Shown piece after piece: positions 46,470 through 56,868 of a stretch of 64,000 nt of DNA (position 1 is its first letter; the number at the start of each line of letters is the position of its first letter). The stretch spans positions 4,340,001 to 4,404,000 of the forward strand of contig NC_079482.1 in NCBI RefSeq assembly GCF_026230105.1. Direction: 5' to 3'. Source of the DNA: Diorhabda sublineata (Eukaryota; Arthropoda; Insecta; Coleoptera; Chrysomelidae). Both the position numbers and the translations under genes were made by a program. Below the pieces are notes generated by a model. The model made no database searches. It saw nothing but the letters and a program-made list of their open reading frames with translations, and was not told the origin of the DNA.

Positions 46470-47235
46470 AACTTATGGCAAACGTATATTTAGTAACTTT
46501 AAGGAAACTTGCCTCAAAAGAAGAAAAGCTAGGGGAAATTGTAGCCTGTGTTGGGTTCCACTTGCCCCTTTTGAAGGAGTTACCTAAATACTCTAAGCAG
46601 ACGCTAAAAGCTGCCGTTGAAGCGGCAAACCATCGCGAAAAGACAATATATTAAGCATCAATAGTTTATAAAATTCCTAAACCCACACTTTACAAACATG
46701 TCAATGGCCAAAGGGGATTCGGTCTTTCGAAAAAAGGAGTGTTGACCCTTAAAGGCTTGTATGCGAAGGAAAATAACATTCAGACTTCATTCAAAGATAC
46801 CAGGAAATGATTATTTTGCCAAATTTGAAGAAAAACATTTAACCTTAGCAAAGGAAAAGGAGTATTGACCCAATTACTTCGCTCTGTTAAAAGATATTCC
46901 GCCAACACGAATTTATAATATAGACGAAACATCTTTTTGCCTAGATCCAAGCAGAATAAAGGTTGTTGGTCAAAAGGGATCAGCTGCTCACAGGGCAACA
47001 AGTGGGTCCGGAAAAGAAAACATTACGGTCCTATTAGGAGCAAACGCAGCTAGGGAGAAGTTACCCCCGCATATGGTTTTTAGAGGGAAAATTGTGTTGG
47101 ACTCACAAAAATGAGGAATAACTTATTCAGCAACAAATGGAAGTTGAGACTTTCCAAGGTTATTTCAAAAATATACCCGGAAAGAGACCAGTTATTCTTA
47201 TTTATTATGGGTACAGTTCACACGTTTATACTCAT
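46470..47235 (+). pseudogene. pogo/Tigger transposase, DDE-domain fragment
   Basis: The plus strand has LPKYSKQTLKAAVEAA, KIPKPTLYKHVNGQRGFGLS and a deleted middle. Then comes RIYNIDETSFCLDPSRIKVV (first catalytic Asp), followed by GSAAHRATSGSGKENITVLL, LPPHMVFRGKIVLDS, and RPVILIYYGYSSHV, where the second catalytic Asp is replaced by Tyr. Multiple frameshifts and stops are present. With this missing acidic residue it cannot be active. It ends where an IS630-like element end begins (47254). Confidence 0.88.
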
Positions 47236-47253
47236 GTATGTATATGTATCTGC

Positions 47254-47680
47254 AGGGTGTTCAGGAACTTGATGCAAAAAATTCGGAAGGGAGGAAAAAA
47301 CTTTCCTCATTTACCCTCTCGTTTCTGAGTTATACGCCTTTAAAGTTTTAGTATATTTTCTTATTTATACATTCGAACATTATGAATAGAATAATTCTAG
47401 ACTAATATCTGAAAGCCAGGAGCGGCTCATACCCAATGGTTAACTTTTACAGGGACAACCTGTACTATCTGAAGATAGGAAAAATAATTTTTCAATCAAT
47501 GTGGTCTTTGTTTAACTCGATATAGGAGATATGTAGATTTTTGGATCGTTGTCATCGATGCCAAGGAAACCGTTCGCCATAAAAAGACATTCTGAAGAAA
47601 ATTATCACAAATTGTAATTATTCATTGAAAATACTTACAGGAGGTGTTAAAGCATAGCCAAACATTTCTAATTGAACTCA
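47254..47680 (+). mobile_element. Left half of the IS630-like element family of 37950-38998
   Basis: Starts CAGGGTGTTCAGGAACTTGA and follows the left half of the 37.9-kb element. Shared stretches are GCGGCTCATxCCCAATxGTT, AGGACAACCTGTAC and AAAATACTTACAGGAGGT. It ends at AAACATTTCTAATTGAACTC, which matches 38772-38791 in inverted orientation, so the right part is rearranged. No transposase motif remains. Confidence 0.75.
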
Positions 47681-48244
47681 AAATATATAGTGTTCTTCTT
47701 CTATTGAGAAATGGTTATCGAAAAACCCCATAGGTAGTAATATTATTGATACATCTTTATTTCATAAATTATTATTACTCATCATATTGTAGTTATAATT
47801 AATTCTGGTTAAAGTAATTTGTTGACAACAAATAATCTAAATATAGAATATAAGATAGATATAACGTAAATTTTGTATTCTAATGTGATGGATGCATCAG
47901 GGAAAAACCTGAAGAAAATCCGAAAATTTCAATGAATAACTATCAGTTTAAACGGTATGGTATAATTATAATACCGCATACCTATTTAACTCTGCGGTTT
48001 TGGCCAACTGTATTTTACAATTTATTTACGTCAATATTTTAGTAATCATCCAGAAGTTAAACTGTCCATCTTCGTTATCATATGATCATTAGATTAAAAC
48101 AAGATATTAGTCATATATTAATATCATTTACTTTAGTTTTAATTTATAATAAACTATACGGATTATACTTGTATTGGGATTATGATAAAATTTTTACATA
48201 AAAGTGGATTGTTATTTAGGTGTTTAGTTATGTATACTGGGTGT

Positions 48245-48510
48245 TTCTATATTCAATCGCTCTACCACAGATAGATCACAATAAATGATTCATTTTTATA
48301 TAGGAATACGAACCCTTACGGGTTCAGAATCGATTATTGTTTCGTACACTAAGGACTTCATATAAAAAAATCGATTGGATCAAGTCAGGTGATCTTGGAG
48401 GCCAACAATTGGGTCCACCCCGACCAATCCATTTTTCTATAAAACGTCTGTTTAAGTAATTTCTTCCCGATGCAGCAAAATGAACAGAAACCACATGTGT
48501 CTAATATTTA
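48245..48510 (-). pseudogene. IS630-like (Tc1/mariner) transposase fragment
   Basis: On the minus strand (about 48440-48370) it reads RFIEKWIGRGGPNCWPPRSP followed by D-L. This is the segment around the second and third catalytic acidic residues. Decayed 'F-x-x-x-V-x-S-x-R-N-N' and C-terminal residues continue to about 48245. It is the same superfamily as the element at 37950-38998. No ends were identified. Confidence 0.72.
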
Positions 48511-48519
48511 ACGGTACAT

Positions 48520-49740
48520 ATACTTATTTTGGCTATTATGACGCAAAATATTTCGACAATTGACCCACCTAACTCAACCTAGAGTAGAGCAGGGTGAGAG
48601 ATTTTTATGAGCTTCATTTTTTGTATGAATCTTTTTCTTTGCACTCAATATGTTCGAAAGCATTTAGTAAAACAGTTGAAATCCTTCTAAGGATTATTTT
48701 CTTTAATCAAGGACAAGCTTTTAAAAAAATTACAGCAAAATTGGGGGGTTCATCTTTCCGAAACTGCACCCCAAATCATTTTTTTGCTTAAAACTTGGTC
48801 TGTATTAATTCTGACTCTACATTTATAGTGGCTTAAAATTATATTATACTGAAATATTTTCTATTGAATAATATGCTACTTACTTTACATCTAGAATGTA
48901 TTCTAAACCTAAAATAGAACCGAATACAATGAAATATTAGTGTTAAAAACTAAATTCCATCAATAATCTCATCAAATTTTAGAAAAATATTTTCTAAATA
49001 TCATTGGGGGTAAAGTATATGTATGTATAATATCAATTACTTACAGACTTAATTGCAAATCAATGAGACTAGAACATAAATTTGAGTTTTAACCTTGGAA
49101 ACTAACAGATACATTTAATTGTAATAGATTGCAACCAACATAAATGATGCAGGTATTACTTATAGACATGATATACATTTAAAATTTAGTATTCAGATTA
49201 CCTACACTTTCAAAACATTACATGTCGAATGTAAATTCTGTTCAAAACCTGTAGCTTGTATACTTAAACATTATATAATAAACCATACCTGGTAGTATAT
49301 TTATTATCTACAAATATATATATTATATTATAGAAGTAAAAGAGTTATTAGGAAAATAAAATATGGTTAATAAATTGGTTAAAAGTAAAATAGCCATTCG
49401 TCCCGGATTTTGCGGAACAGTCACGATTTTTTCCAATTGTCCTGCTAAAGAAAGCGTCCCGGAGCACCCCAAAACTGTTATAAACTCGTCTTAACATGAT
49501 GCAATAAAACGTGCAATGCAATGCAAGACGCAATATTTCTTGATCAAAACCATACGCAAATGGAGTTCATCTGATTGTTTCATACAAGATCTTGACATTA
49601 TCGGTTTTGTGTTATTTTGCACTCTAGTTACTTTTGGCTTAACAGATCAGCTGAGACTTTCGTAATACTTATCTTCGTTATTTTCATTGTTAAACTAAGT
49701 ACAAAATATTAGATAAAGTTTGAGGTTAAGAATTTGTTTA
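48520..49740. other. AT-rich spacer
   Basis: No coding or repeat structure is recognised. Short frames at 48594-48791 (plus) and 49348-49533 (minus) are unsupported. Confidence 0.4.
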
Positions 49741-49757
49741 CTTTTACTGTTTACAAA

Positions 49758-50349
49758 CAGTATTGCCAGAGCTAGGACAATTGTACAATTTTAGTACATT
49801 TTAGTGTACTTTATACGCTAGTACATTTTTCTTTTTTCTAATACATTTTCCCTGCGTTCGTTTTCTCCCAATTTCTCCCACTGGGAGCATGTACTATACC
49901 AGAGGCGTTGATGTCCAATAAGTTATTTTATAATAGAATACAATTTCATTTTTGAGTCTGAAATTTTATTTTTTTATTTCATTACTTACCTTTTATCTTT
50001 ATCGTTGATTTCTGCAAATATAAAGTTATTTTATATTTTCGTTTAATAAAATAAACTAGAAATTGTACTAGATTGTAGCAATAATTAGAAAACAGAGCCA
50101 AGTTGATTTATATTTAGATCGTGAGATTTTTGTACTGCATTGTTAATTTTATCGGTAAACTTTATATAAATTTTTCATCCTTAAAATAATAATTGACACA
50201 GTCTATAACATTTTTGGAAAAAAAAATTTAATTCAAACTTATGTTTATACATCTTTCTGTAATTTTATTAAATTTGTTTGAAGTTGGTACAATCTAGTAC
50301 ATTTTCTAGTTCAATTTTTACATTCAGCTTTTAAATTGTGGCAACACTG
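49758..50349. mobile_element. hAT-like non-autonomous element, 592 bp
   Basis: The left end CAGTATTGCCAGAG and the right end TTGTGGCAACACTG form an inverted pair (CAGTrTTGCCA, 10 of 11). It is flanked by TTTACAAA (49750-49757) and TTTACAGA (50350-50357), an 8-bp duplication with one mismatch. The inside is AT-rich with repeated 'AGTACATTTT' phrases near both ends and has no open frame. The 8-bp duplication and CAGTGTTGCCA-like ends suggest hAT. Confidence 0.72.
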
Positions 50350-50599
50350 TTTACAGAGACTTGCATGTAATTTCCTGTACGTTGTATTGTATTGTGTCAA
50401 GCGGGCTTAAATGTCTGATTGCATAAATAGGCAAAACTATTTAAATGAACAAGTCTTGGAGCTGGGATGTATCCGTTTTAAATACACTTCCCACTTGTAC
50501 GTAGTTACATTTAACGTTTGTCGATGGTAGTCGAGGGGTTCCTAAATGTATTCTATATAAAAGTCAAAAATCACGAATTTTCACCTGTGGTGGCTTGAT

Positions 50600-51545
50600 G
50601 CCTGTGGACAACATCGTATTGTCATGCTTGACGCTATCAAACGCCTTCTCGTAGTCGATGAATATGATATAAAAGTTTTTTCGTTGGTCAATGCAGTTTT
50701 GAACGAGGGTATTTAGGCAGAAAACTGCTTCGCGTGCACCCATATCGCTTTTGAAACCAAACTGGGTCACTCCACTTAGTTCTTCTAACTTTCTGAACAT
50801 CCTTGTGTGAAGGATACGGAGGAATAGCTTGAGCTTATGACTCATTAAACTAGTCGATGATATTTGCATGTTACCGCTTTTGATATCTTAGGAATTATTA
50901 TAAAAGTTGAGTAGAGCCAATCGTTTGGAATGTGACCTGCGCTATAGATGTCGTTGAAAAGGTTTATCAACACATCAAAGTTATCATCTTCGAACAGCTT
51001 TATAGCCTCGGTGGTAATGTCATCTGGTCCAGTAGCTTTACCCAGCTTTGCTACTTTTATGGATAAGCCGGATAAATTTTCAGTGGTTGGGCTTAAGCTA
51101 AGATGTTTTGGTCTGTCATCACTGAATTGAGATGAAGTGTAATCCCTCCATGTCTTGGTCAGTTTCTCCTGGGTATTTATAAAATCCTTTTGGTCATTTT
51201 TTAGGCGGTTTGATATTTCTTGTATACACGCGAGATCTCTTTAACCTTTTTGTGTAGACCGAAGCTATCTCCACTCGTTTGTCAGAGTTCTACTTCTTCG
51301 CAAATGTCCTTTATCCAGTTTTCCTTTGCTATCTTAATTTTTGTTCTTATCATTTGTTGGGTTTCTTTGTATTCCTGTTGGGTTTTGTATAGTCTACGTT
51401 GTTCCATTAAATCAATAATTTCGTCCGTCATCCACTCTTTTTTATTGGTTCTTTGTATCTTATTTGCGTCTTCAGCGTTATCCTCATTTATAGCTGTCTT
51501 CATTTTTTCCCTCTTTGTCCTGGTGATCTTGCCTTTCACTACTCC
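50600..51545 (-). pseudogene. RTE-like LINE: linker and first half of reverse transcriptase
   Basis: From 51540 downward: KKEWMTDEIIDLMEQRRLYK, then AKENWIKDICEEVE (linker between endonuclease and RT). The RT start KLGKATGPDDITTEAIKLFE lies at about 51050-50990, then HIPNDWLYSTF, GVTQFGFKSDMGAREAVFCL and the motif A region FIIFIDYEKAFDSVKHD-like near 50650. The YADD core and 3' end are missing, so the copy is truncated at its 3' side. Frames shift at least twice. Confidence 0.85.
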
Positions 51546-52250
51546 GGGCGTATATCTGAGAGCGTTCACAATTATGCACAACACCTTGTTCTGGAATCTC
51601 TACAGGACCTCTATGTTGGAAATTCTGGATGTCCTCCAGAGCTGAATTCCGTATGTCCACATCGGCTTGAGGATGCTTCTATAAAGTAACACTTTGTTTT
51701 CAGTTGATAGTTGGGGTTTCCTGCCTATGAGCCAAAACATTTGGTTTAGTTTTAGTCCTAGCTGCTAACGTGAATTGTGTTTCTGCCAACTCAGCCTTCG
51801 GTCTAAGTGAAGTCCTAAGTATTTAACGCTGTTGTTTAGATTTAGTTGCAAGTTCCTTGAGGCAGCTGTGGGACGATAATATAGCAGTATCATCAGCGAA
51901 TGTCACCAATGTTGTTTTGCTAGTAATTGGTAGGTCAGCTACGTAGATTACATACAGAACCAATTAAAGAAGGAAGACGTTTCCTTAAGGGACTTCAGAT
52001 GAGATTGGATAGAGATCAGTGTGTTATTGTATTTTACAAGAAAAGATCTATTGGTTAGGTAAAATTTTAGTAATTCGTAGTGAGGATAAGGTTTCAGTTT
52101 GTAGTATAATCCTTCGTGTCATACTTTGTCGAAGGCTTATGAGATGTCCAGAAAGGCTGCTGAGCAATATCTTTTAGCTTCAAATGGTGCTTCATTATGA
52201 TTTAGTATTTTAGTTCTGGTATAAACAGTAATTAAAATTGCAAGTTTTTT
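51546..52250 (-). pseudogene. Jockey-type LINE reverse transcriptase fragment
   Basis: On the minus strand from about 52240: a motif A remnant (DIS-x-AFDKV-x-HEGL), LLKFYLTNRSFLVKYNNTLI, the polymerase core TFADDTAILS at about 51915-51885, then LYRSILKPMWTYGIQLWRTS and VLCIIVNALRYTPG ending at about 51546. Several frameshifts and internal deletions are present. It abuts the RTE-like fragment 50600-51545 in the same orientation, and a single open frame runs across the junction. Confidence 0.87.
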
Positions 52251-52259
52251 GTTATAGTG

Positions 52260-53060
52260 GTTGTTGCACTGGTGGTGTTAATTTTCATTCCAACTGGTGT
52301 ATTTTGTTGTCACATTGTCAAGCACAACAACAGTTTCAGATCCTTTGAACAGACGAAGACTGAGACTAACCATTCCCACCAATATGGTCACTTTAGTTAA
52401 AGGGAACACGACATCTCCGGTCACATATTATTTGTATGTATATCAGACCATGCATAAAAATACGATTTACACAATTTCTGATTATATGAAATTCATCATA
52501 AATCATAAATGAAAGCTACGAAAGATCAAGTGTGTTAAAACTTTTTTATTACTTTTATTACTATCTACAATAAAACGTGAACGAGATAGGAAGGAAACTT
52601 TGTAAGTAAAAGTCGTATGCTAAACTGCAGACAGAAAAATCCGTTTTAAATCTTACAAAAACTACATTTTTAGTATCATAAATCTTCAAGACATTTAGTA
52701 TTTTAAAACTTTCAATGGAGATCCTTCTCAGAAGAATAATATAGTGAAATGATTTTTAAAATTTAATATAATTTGTTAGCAATAACTTTGAGGTATATTT
52801 TTCAATATGATAATATTATATATCGAAGACAGATAGATGGTTATCTGATTTAACTTGGCCTTCTATATGTTTAAAAGTTCAAATGAAAAACATGTCAAAA
52901 TTTAAAAAAAAACTAGACATTTTTAACAAAACTCCAAAAGAAAATTCATTTCAAATAATTAATCTAATTGATCTGGATGATACCAAGTGATTTTTTAGCT
53001 GGTTTTTTAAATTAAAACTATACACTGGGGTTCATTTGTTTATTTCCAAACTCGAGTTCA
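52260..53060. other. AT-rich spacer
   Basis: No recognisable coding or repeat feature was found. The 71-codon plus frame 52297-52512 has no motif I can assign. Confidence 0.4.
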
Positions 53061-53072
53061 TAATTTTCTGTT

Positions 53073-53237
53073 ATGTGTCAAGCAAGTTGCCCCTACGAAA
53101 CATGTGTAGCGCGCCTGAATTGTGTTGGATCATTAGAGATCAATCTAGTACCATCTCGATTTAATAAAGTATTGTTTTACTCCTATTACGCATCGAGGCT
53201 AATCACTAGCGACTCTTAACCAAACATTACATAGTGG
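53073..53237 (+). mobile_element. Possible LTR with adjoining primer-binding-site-like sequence
   Basis: The segment starts TGTTATGTGTC-like and contains an AATAAAG poly(A) signal at about 53163. It ends ...CAAACATTACA followed by TAGTGGCA (about 53229-53240). A TG...CA unit followed by TGGC-type sequence resembles the end of an LTR next to a tRNA primer site. No gag or pol sequence follows and no second LTR was seen. Treat as a weak call. Confidence 0.28.
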
Positions 53238-53239
53238 CA

Positions 53240-54275
53240 TACATATATTTAATACTCCCATATGGACAGTTTGTATGGGAAAAAAACGTCCCTATATTAC
53301 GGTGTCGACAATATTTATTATCTCTCGTTCGAGACACTTTATCTATACTGCGCATGCTTGAGAATGCGCAGAACCGAGCTGGAACCTAGGAGGATAGAGA
53401 AAGCGTTATCATTCTGTCTTCCTTAGTCGGAACAAGTTATAGAAATTGTCCATTATGGAGGGGAGAGGTAAGCAGAACCATCTCGGTGTATCGAAAAGTG
53501 TCTTTCGAAAGGAAGGAAATTAAGGTGGCGCTATAGTAGCAGGTGAAAGAATTTTAAAAAGAGCGCAACAAACTATTAGAGTAGGATAGTAAAAAAATTA
53601 TTTTGAAAATTGTATATAAAATATATAACTGCTAAATTCATATAATTTCAACTTGCTACACTAGCGCTATTTTGGCAAGTCTTCGTATTATAATTCGCTA
53701 TTTAAAGTTGGACATTTTTTCAATTAATCCCCCAAACAAGACGCTTCTCTTTACCTCTACCCTCCATACTGTCCAAAGACTTGCAACGAATCTAAGGCAT
53801 GATAGTTCATTTGTCAGAAACTGCTGCCTTACGAAAATTGCTTTCAAATAAAACTGAATGGCTTTGGTCTGCCAATGAACAAAGAACTATGATAGACTTC
53901 TATTAGATTTGCTGAAAAAACCTCTTGACTAAATGTCACCCAGAACCCAAAGATTGGAGCAAAGACTATTCTGATATTCATTTGAATTAAAATACGAATC
54001 AGAAAAAGAGCAACAAGTGGCTATGTCAAGTCGTGAGCCTTTAGATAACAAAGACAACGGTTTGGGTAAAACATTAAGTTTCATTACAAATTGTAACTAT
54101 TGTCCCAAACCATTTTATGCCTTTTTCAAATGTTCCTAAAAATTCTGTGATAAATAAAAATTCAATTCCAAAGTAAGATATTTATTAATCACATTGTTCA
54201 CAGAACACATATTAAAAAGAATAAAAATAATGTACAGTCAAATATAGTCTATTAATATGATAATAGTCTATAAGG
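53240..54275. other. Spacer downstream of MED4
   Basis: The region includes a moderately GC-rich part (about 53330-53530). The minus-strand gene MED4 ends at 54276. No other gene is seen. Confidence 0.4.
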
Positions 54276-55248
54276 CTATTGAGAATCGCTTGAAGAACTG
54301 CTGCTTGAGTCGGAAGACATAACTTCAACATCCTCATTTTCTTGTTTATGATTCCTTGTATCCATTGGAACTGTGCCTTGTCCAACACTTATGTGCATCT
54401 CACCAGTTGGATGCCAAGCAAATTGATTCTGCTGTGCTGCAGGAATTTCTAAAGGAACATAGACATGAAATTTTTTTAGTAATACCATATCAACCTAATA
54501 TTGAAGAATAAAAACTGGAGTATTTTAATTTTTAAATATTATTGTAATACACAATTACTTTATTTATCATAAAAAAAAATAAAAATAAATGAATAACAAA
54601 CTGTAATATTACCTCCTGGATGTCCAGGCCTATGTAAGTCTGACATATTATTTTGTTGTGCTAGCATATGTCCATTCATGGGATCCCCAAGTCTTCCTAA
54701 TAAACCTAATCTCATTTCAATATCTGTAGGATAAGGCCTTCGTGGATCTCCCTGTTGCCAGGTTAGAGGAGCGCAAATTGCATTAGATGCACTAATTCTG
54801 TGTGCAAATTTTATTAACTCTTCAGAAGAAACTGGCCTTTTGTTTGCTCTAGCAATAGATTGTAATTTTTGATTAGCTTGATATATTGCTGTAGAAAGAA
54901 TTTGTTCTGCTTCTTTCAATTGCTTTTGAAGATGGTTAATATCTTGATCTTGTCGTTCAACTTCTGTTTTTAAAGCATCCAATTTTTTATTGATTTGTGC
55001 TTGTTCTGAAGCAAGTTCCAAAGTTTTTTTTAGCTCATTATCTTTTGCAACAAGGAGATCAGTTAATTGAGCATATTCGGGACCAGAGAGCTTGGAACTT
55101 TTAGGAGCTATTGAATTTTCTATTATTTCCCTAGAAAAGATAGATACTTTTTTATTATAAATACTTCAGTTCTGTCTACATACTTTGCTATAAGTTCCAT
55201 ATCGTCTATTATGTATAAAAGTTTTTCCTTAGTGCTGATTTGGGACAT
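54276..55248 (-). CDS. MED4: Mediator complex subunit 4 (MED4), three exons, 251 aa
   Basis: A subunit of the middle module of Mediator, the nuclear coactivator that links transcription factors to RNA polymerase II. Exons (minus): 55248-55184, 55130-54613 and 54448-54276. The introns are GT..AG, 53 and 164 bp, and the phases join to a 252-codon frame including the stop. The start is MSQISTKEKLLYIIDDMELI. A coiled coil follows in about residues 45-115 (LDALKTEVERQDQDINHLQK then QLKEAEQILSTAIYQANQKL). The MED4 core segment then appears with PVSSEELIKFAHRISASNAI, APLTWQQGDPRRPYPTDIEM and RLG. The tail is acidic and Ser-rich (MSSDSSSSSSSDSQ). Length and layout match animal MED4. The gene is divergent from SMU1 with about 1.6 kb between start codons. 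Confidence 0.96.
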
Positions 55249-56203
55249 AGTTTATTTAATTTTTTGCTTAATTAAAACTTTTGTTTAATTACAAAAAATT
55301 GACAATGTTATATTTGGCATGTCAAACAATCAAATTGTAGTCAATAATTTGCGTTGTTTCACAGTGATTCACAACTGGTGTGAAGTATCCGCTAAACAAC
55401 CGACAACACCCGATCGTCCGTCCATGAGCGTGCTAAATTTTTTTTAAACAACTGCCATTAAAAGTGAAACATCAACAGCGAAAAAAGATTATTAACGTGG
55501 AAGCGAATTAAAAATGTTTTTAACACAGTTTTGTGATTATATCACTATTAAAATATAATTTGAAGGTTAATGTAGTTACAAATTCGTCTATTTTCTTATT
55601 ATAATAGGGCAGTTGTACAAAAAACATTGTATGATATTTCTGACAAAAAATAATTGTATTTTATTCGTGAAATTGTTCAATTTGCTCTGTTCATTTCACT
55701 TCACAATAAAACATCACTTCTAACGCTCATATCATTTATAGCTATTAATAGTCGTCGCTTCTTAAAATAATCAAACATTTTTTCAACTTTCCTAAAAATT
55801 TATCTGACAACTGATAATCGATGCATGAAGATGCTTTAATTAATTAATTGAGAAATCCAGACACTTAATAATTTTAGAAAACTAGCAATATGAAATCTAT
55901 GTTAATTAAAGCTTATTTCAATTAAGCATCAATTCATTTATTATTTAGCGTATGGTACTGCTGGATTATGGAATATGAAATTATAAATAATTATGCACCT
56001 TCTTTTGAGAATCGGAAAGTATGAAAAATTCTATTTTCTGTACGAAATACTTATAGCTCTATGAAAAAGCGCAAATCTTTTTGATAACTTATTAATGAAA
56101 AAAATTTCGCGCACTTCACTGAGCTAGTCGATCGGGTAAAGTCGTGGTTTAGACTACACAGCTAATTTTATATTGTTCTGTTAATGGCTTCAAACGTATC
56201 ACC

Positions 56204-56596
56204 CATTGACTTATTAAAGGTTATGGACCAGCCTAAACGATTTTAAATCGATGCCCACGCACTGCAAGAGAGACAGCATAAGAAGGATGGAGCTAAAGAG
56301 GGCAAAATAAAAGGAATTTATATCTAGAACAAGAGTTTATTTCGTTTGCCTACGGTGAATTACGAGACTTCATTTTGAAGTACCTGAAGGATCTTTAAGT
56401 GCCTTTTGTCCTTTGGTGTCTGACTATCTGCCACTCATTATTTTTTGGGATAATCATGATTAAGGAGAAACAATTTTAAACCAAGTGAATATACAGTGAT
56501 TGGTGGGAAAAAACTCCACCAAAAAATACTGAAATTTAATCAATTGTGCTAATAATCGCATTTATATTCTGCAAACTCTGGTTTTCTGCACTCTTT

Positions 56597-56632
<36 letters not shown>

Positions 56633-56715
56633 ACCCTCTTATTCTAATGCTGGTACCTCGGAACTACTAGTAAACAGATAGGTAAGGCTGGTCCATAACC
56701 TTTAATAAGTCGATG
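56204..56715. mobile_element. 512-bp inverted-repeat element (MITE) with 8-bp target duplication
   Basis: The left end CATTGACTTATTAAAGGTTA continues through TGGACCAGCCT to 56234. It is mirrored by the right end from 56685 (AGGCTGGTCCATAACC...) to 56715 (AGTCGATG). The arms are 31 bp, identical over the inner 27 and with two mismatches in the outer four. GTATCACC flanks both sides (56196-56203 and 56716-56723). A subterminal GAGCTAAAGAG also recurs inverted. No transposase is encoded. Ends beginning CA, 31-bp arms and an 8-bp duplication are compatible with P-superfamily elements; hAT is the alternative. It ends 153 bp before the SMU1 ATG. Confidence 0.88.
56599..56631. repeat. (CT)n microsatellite
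   Basis: An uninterrupted run of about 16 CT units inside the right part of the inverted-repeat element, upstream of SMU1. It would be length-polymorphic in most populations. Confidence 0.95.
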
Positions 56716-56868
56716 GTATCACCCTTCAATTTGGGACAGGACAGTTGGATATGTATACAATTGAGTGCATTTAATTTTGAAAATCCTTATCAACTTTATG
56801 ATTATTGGGATTTTTATTGAAAATATATATATTTATTTGAAATAGAATCAATCAACAGTTGATTTAAA

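Larger units (their letters stand above)
55249..56868. promoter_or_regulatory. Divergent MED4-SMU1 intergenic region
   Basis: This 1.6-kb stretch must hold both promoters. It is AT-rich. The clear landmarks are an inverted-repeat transposable element (56204-56715) and a CT microsatellite inside it. No TATA box, initiator or transcription start can be placed with confidence. Confidence 0.5.

Noticed and set aside
51220..51645. 141-aa hydrophobic plus-strand frame resembling a membrane protein
   Set aside because: It is antisense to the Jockey/RTE-like LINE fragments. Hydrophobicity is a by-product of A-rich Lys/Glu codons on the other strand.
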